A stretch of DNA of 49,199 bases from Deltaproteobacteria bacterium (GTDB lineage Bacteria > Desulfobacterota > Desulfobacteria > Desulfobacterales > Desulfatirhabdiaceae), in the NCBI GenBank assembly GCA_016219185.1, contig JACRBZ010000085.1, positions 1-49,199 on the forward strand. Direction: 5' to 3'. Positions 49,114-49,199 of the stretch are shown one piece after another. Within the stretch, counting starts at the first letter, position 1. Every line of letters starts with the position of its first letter. The translations under genes were made by a program, and so were the position numbers. The notes under the pieces are model-generated. The model searched no databases and was not told the origin of the DNA. It was given only the letters and a program-made list of their open reading frames with translations.

Positions 49114-49199
49114 ATCTCAAATCATCGTCCCAAAATTCATCTTCAACTTTTCGAATTTTTGCGATTATTTGCGAGCAAGTTTCTGCTGTAACTTTTTCG

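Overview
The window reads as a Gram-negative chromosome segment of moderate GC (roughly 50-55% over most of it, visibly more AT-rich near 15.2-16.4, 27.0-29.0 and 37.4-38.5 kb). Outer-membrane barrels, Lol-type ABC parts, lipoproteins, a CZB-GGDEF cyclase, TOTE and BrnTA modules and many REP-like palindromes fit Desulfobacterota (the old Deltaproteobacteria) or a close relative. That is inference from gene content; no rRNA or other taxonomic marker is present. I found no tRNA, rRNA or CRISPR array.

Left part (0-15.2 kb): a chemoreceptor overlaps tail to tail with a zinc-responsive (DgcZ-like) diguanylate cyclase. A small operon follows (TrmB-like regulator, GNAT acetyltransferase, D-2-hydroxyacid dehydrogenase) with a perfect 18-bp dyad in front of it. 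Envelope system 1 is next, on the minus strand: outer-membrane barrel, LolD-like ATPase, two FtsX-type permeases, LolA-like carrier, with a REP-like element after the barrel gene and another after the carrier gene. Beyond it lie a methyltransferase, a formate/nitrite channel, a small coiled-coil protein with a clear terminator, a secreted metallo-beta-lactamase-fold hydrolase and a SYLF lipid-binding protein.

Middle part (16-37.4 kb): an HDOD-GAF regulator, then envelope system 2 on the plus strand: PadR regulator with a dyad over its promoter, LolD-like ATPase, two 860-residue FtsX permeases made by tandem duplication, LolA-like carrier, outer-membrane barrel. The two systems have the same four kinds of part in different order, and their carriers and barrels share motifs, so they look like two trans-envelope export routes. 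After them come a LysR/C_GCAxxG_C_C pair, an AraC regulator, an operon with a self-processing C45 hydrolase and a DUF3795 protein, an alpha/beta hydrolase, an M14 carboxypeptidase lipoprotein, a PDZ lipoprotein, a DUF2975/XRE pair and a secreted protein with a transglutaminase-like Cys-His-Asn pattern.

Right part (37.4-49.2 kb): an accessory island of toxin-antitoxin and conflict genes, many of them broken. It holds BrnT-BrnA, an addiction-module fragment, a RhuM tail, a REP-associated transposase tail, a TOTE primase-helicase with one frameshift, a HigBA-like pair, a MocR regulator divergent from a PNPOx-fold protein, a RelB antitoxin with a frameshifted YafQ toxin, a ParE-type toxin with its antitoxin, a Phd-like remnant, a thioredoxin reductase-thioredoxin fusion and partial genes at the right edge. 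Short direct repeats and REP-like palindromes sit at nearly every module border and look like the means by which the modules were swapped in.
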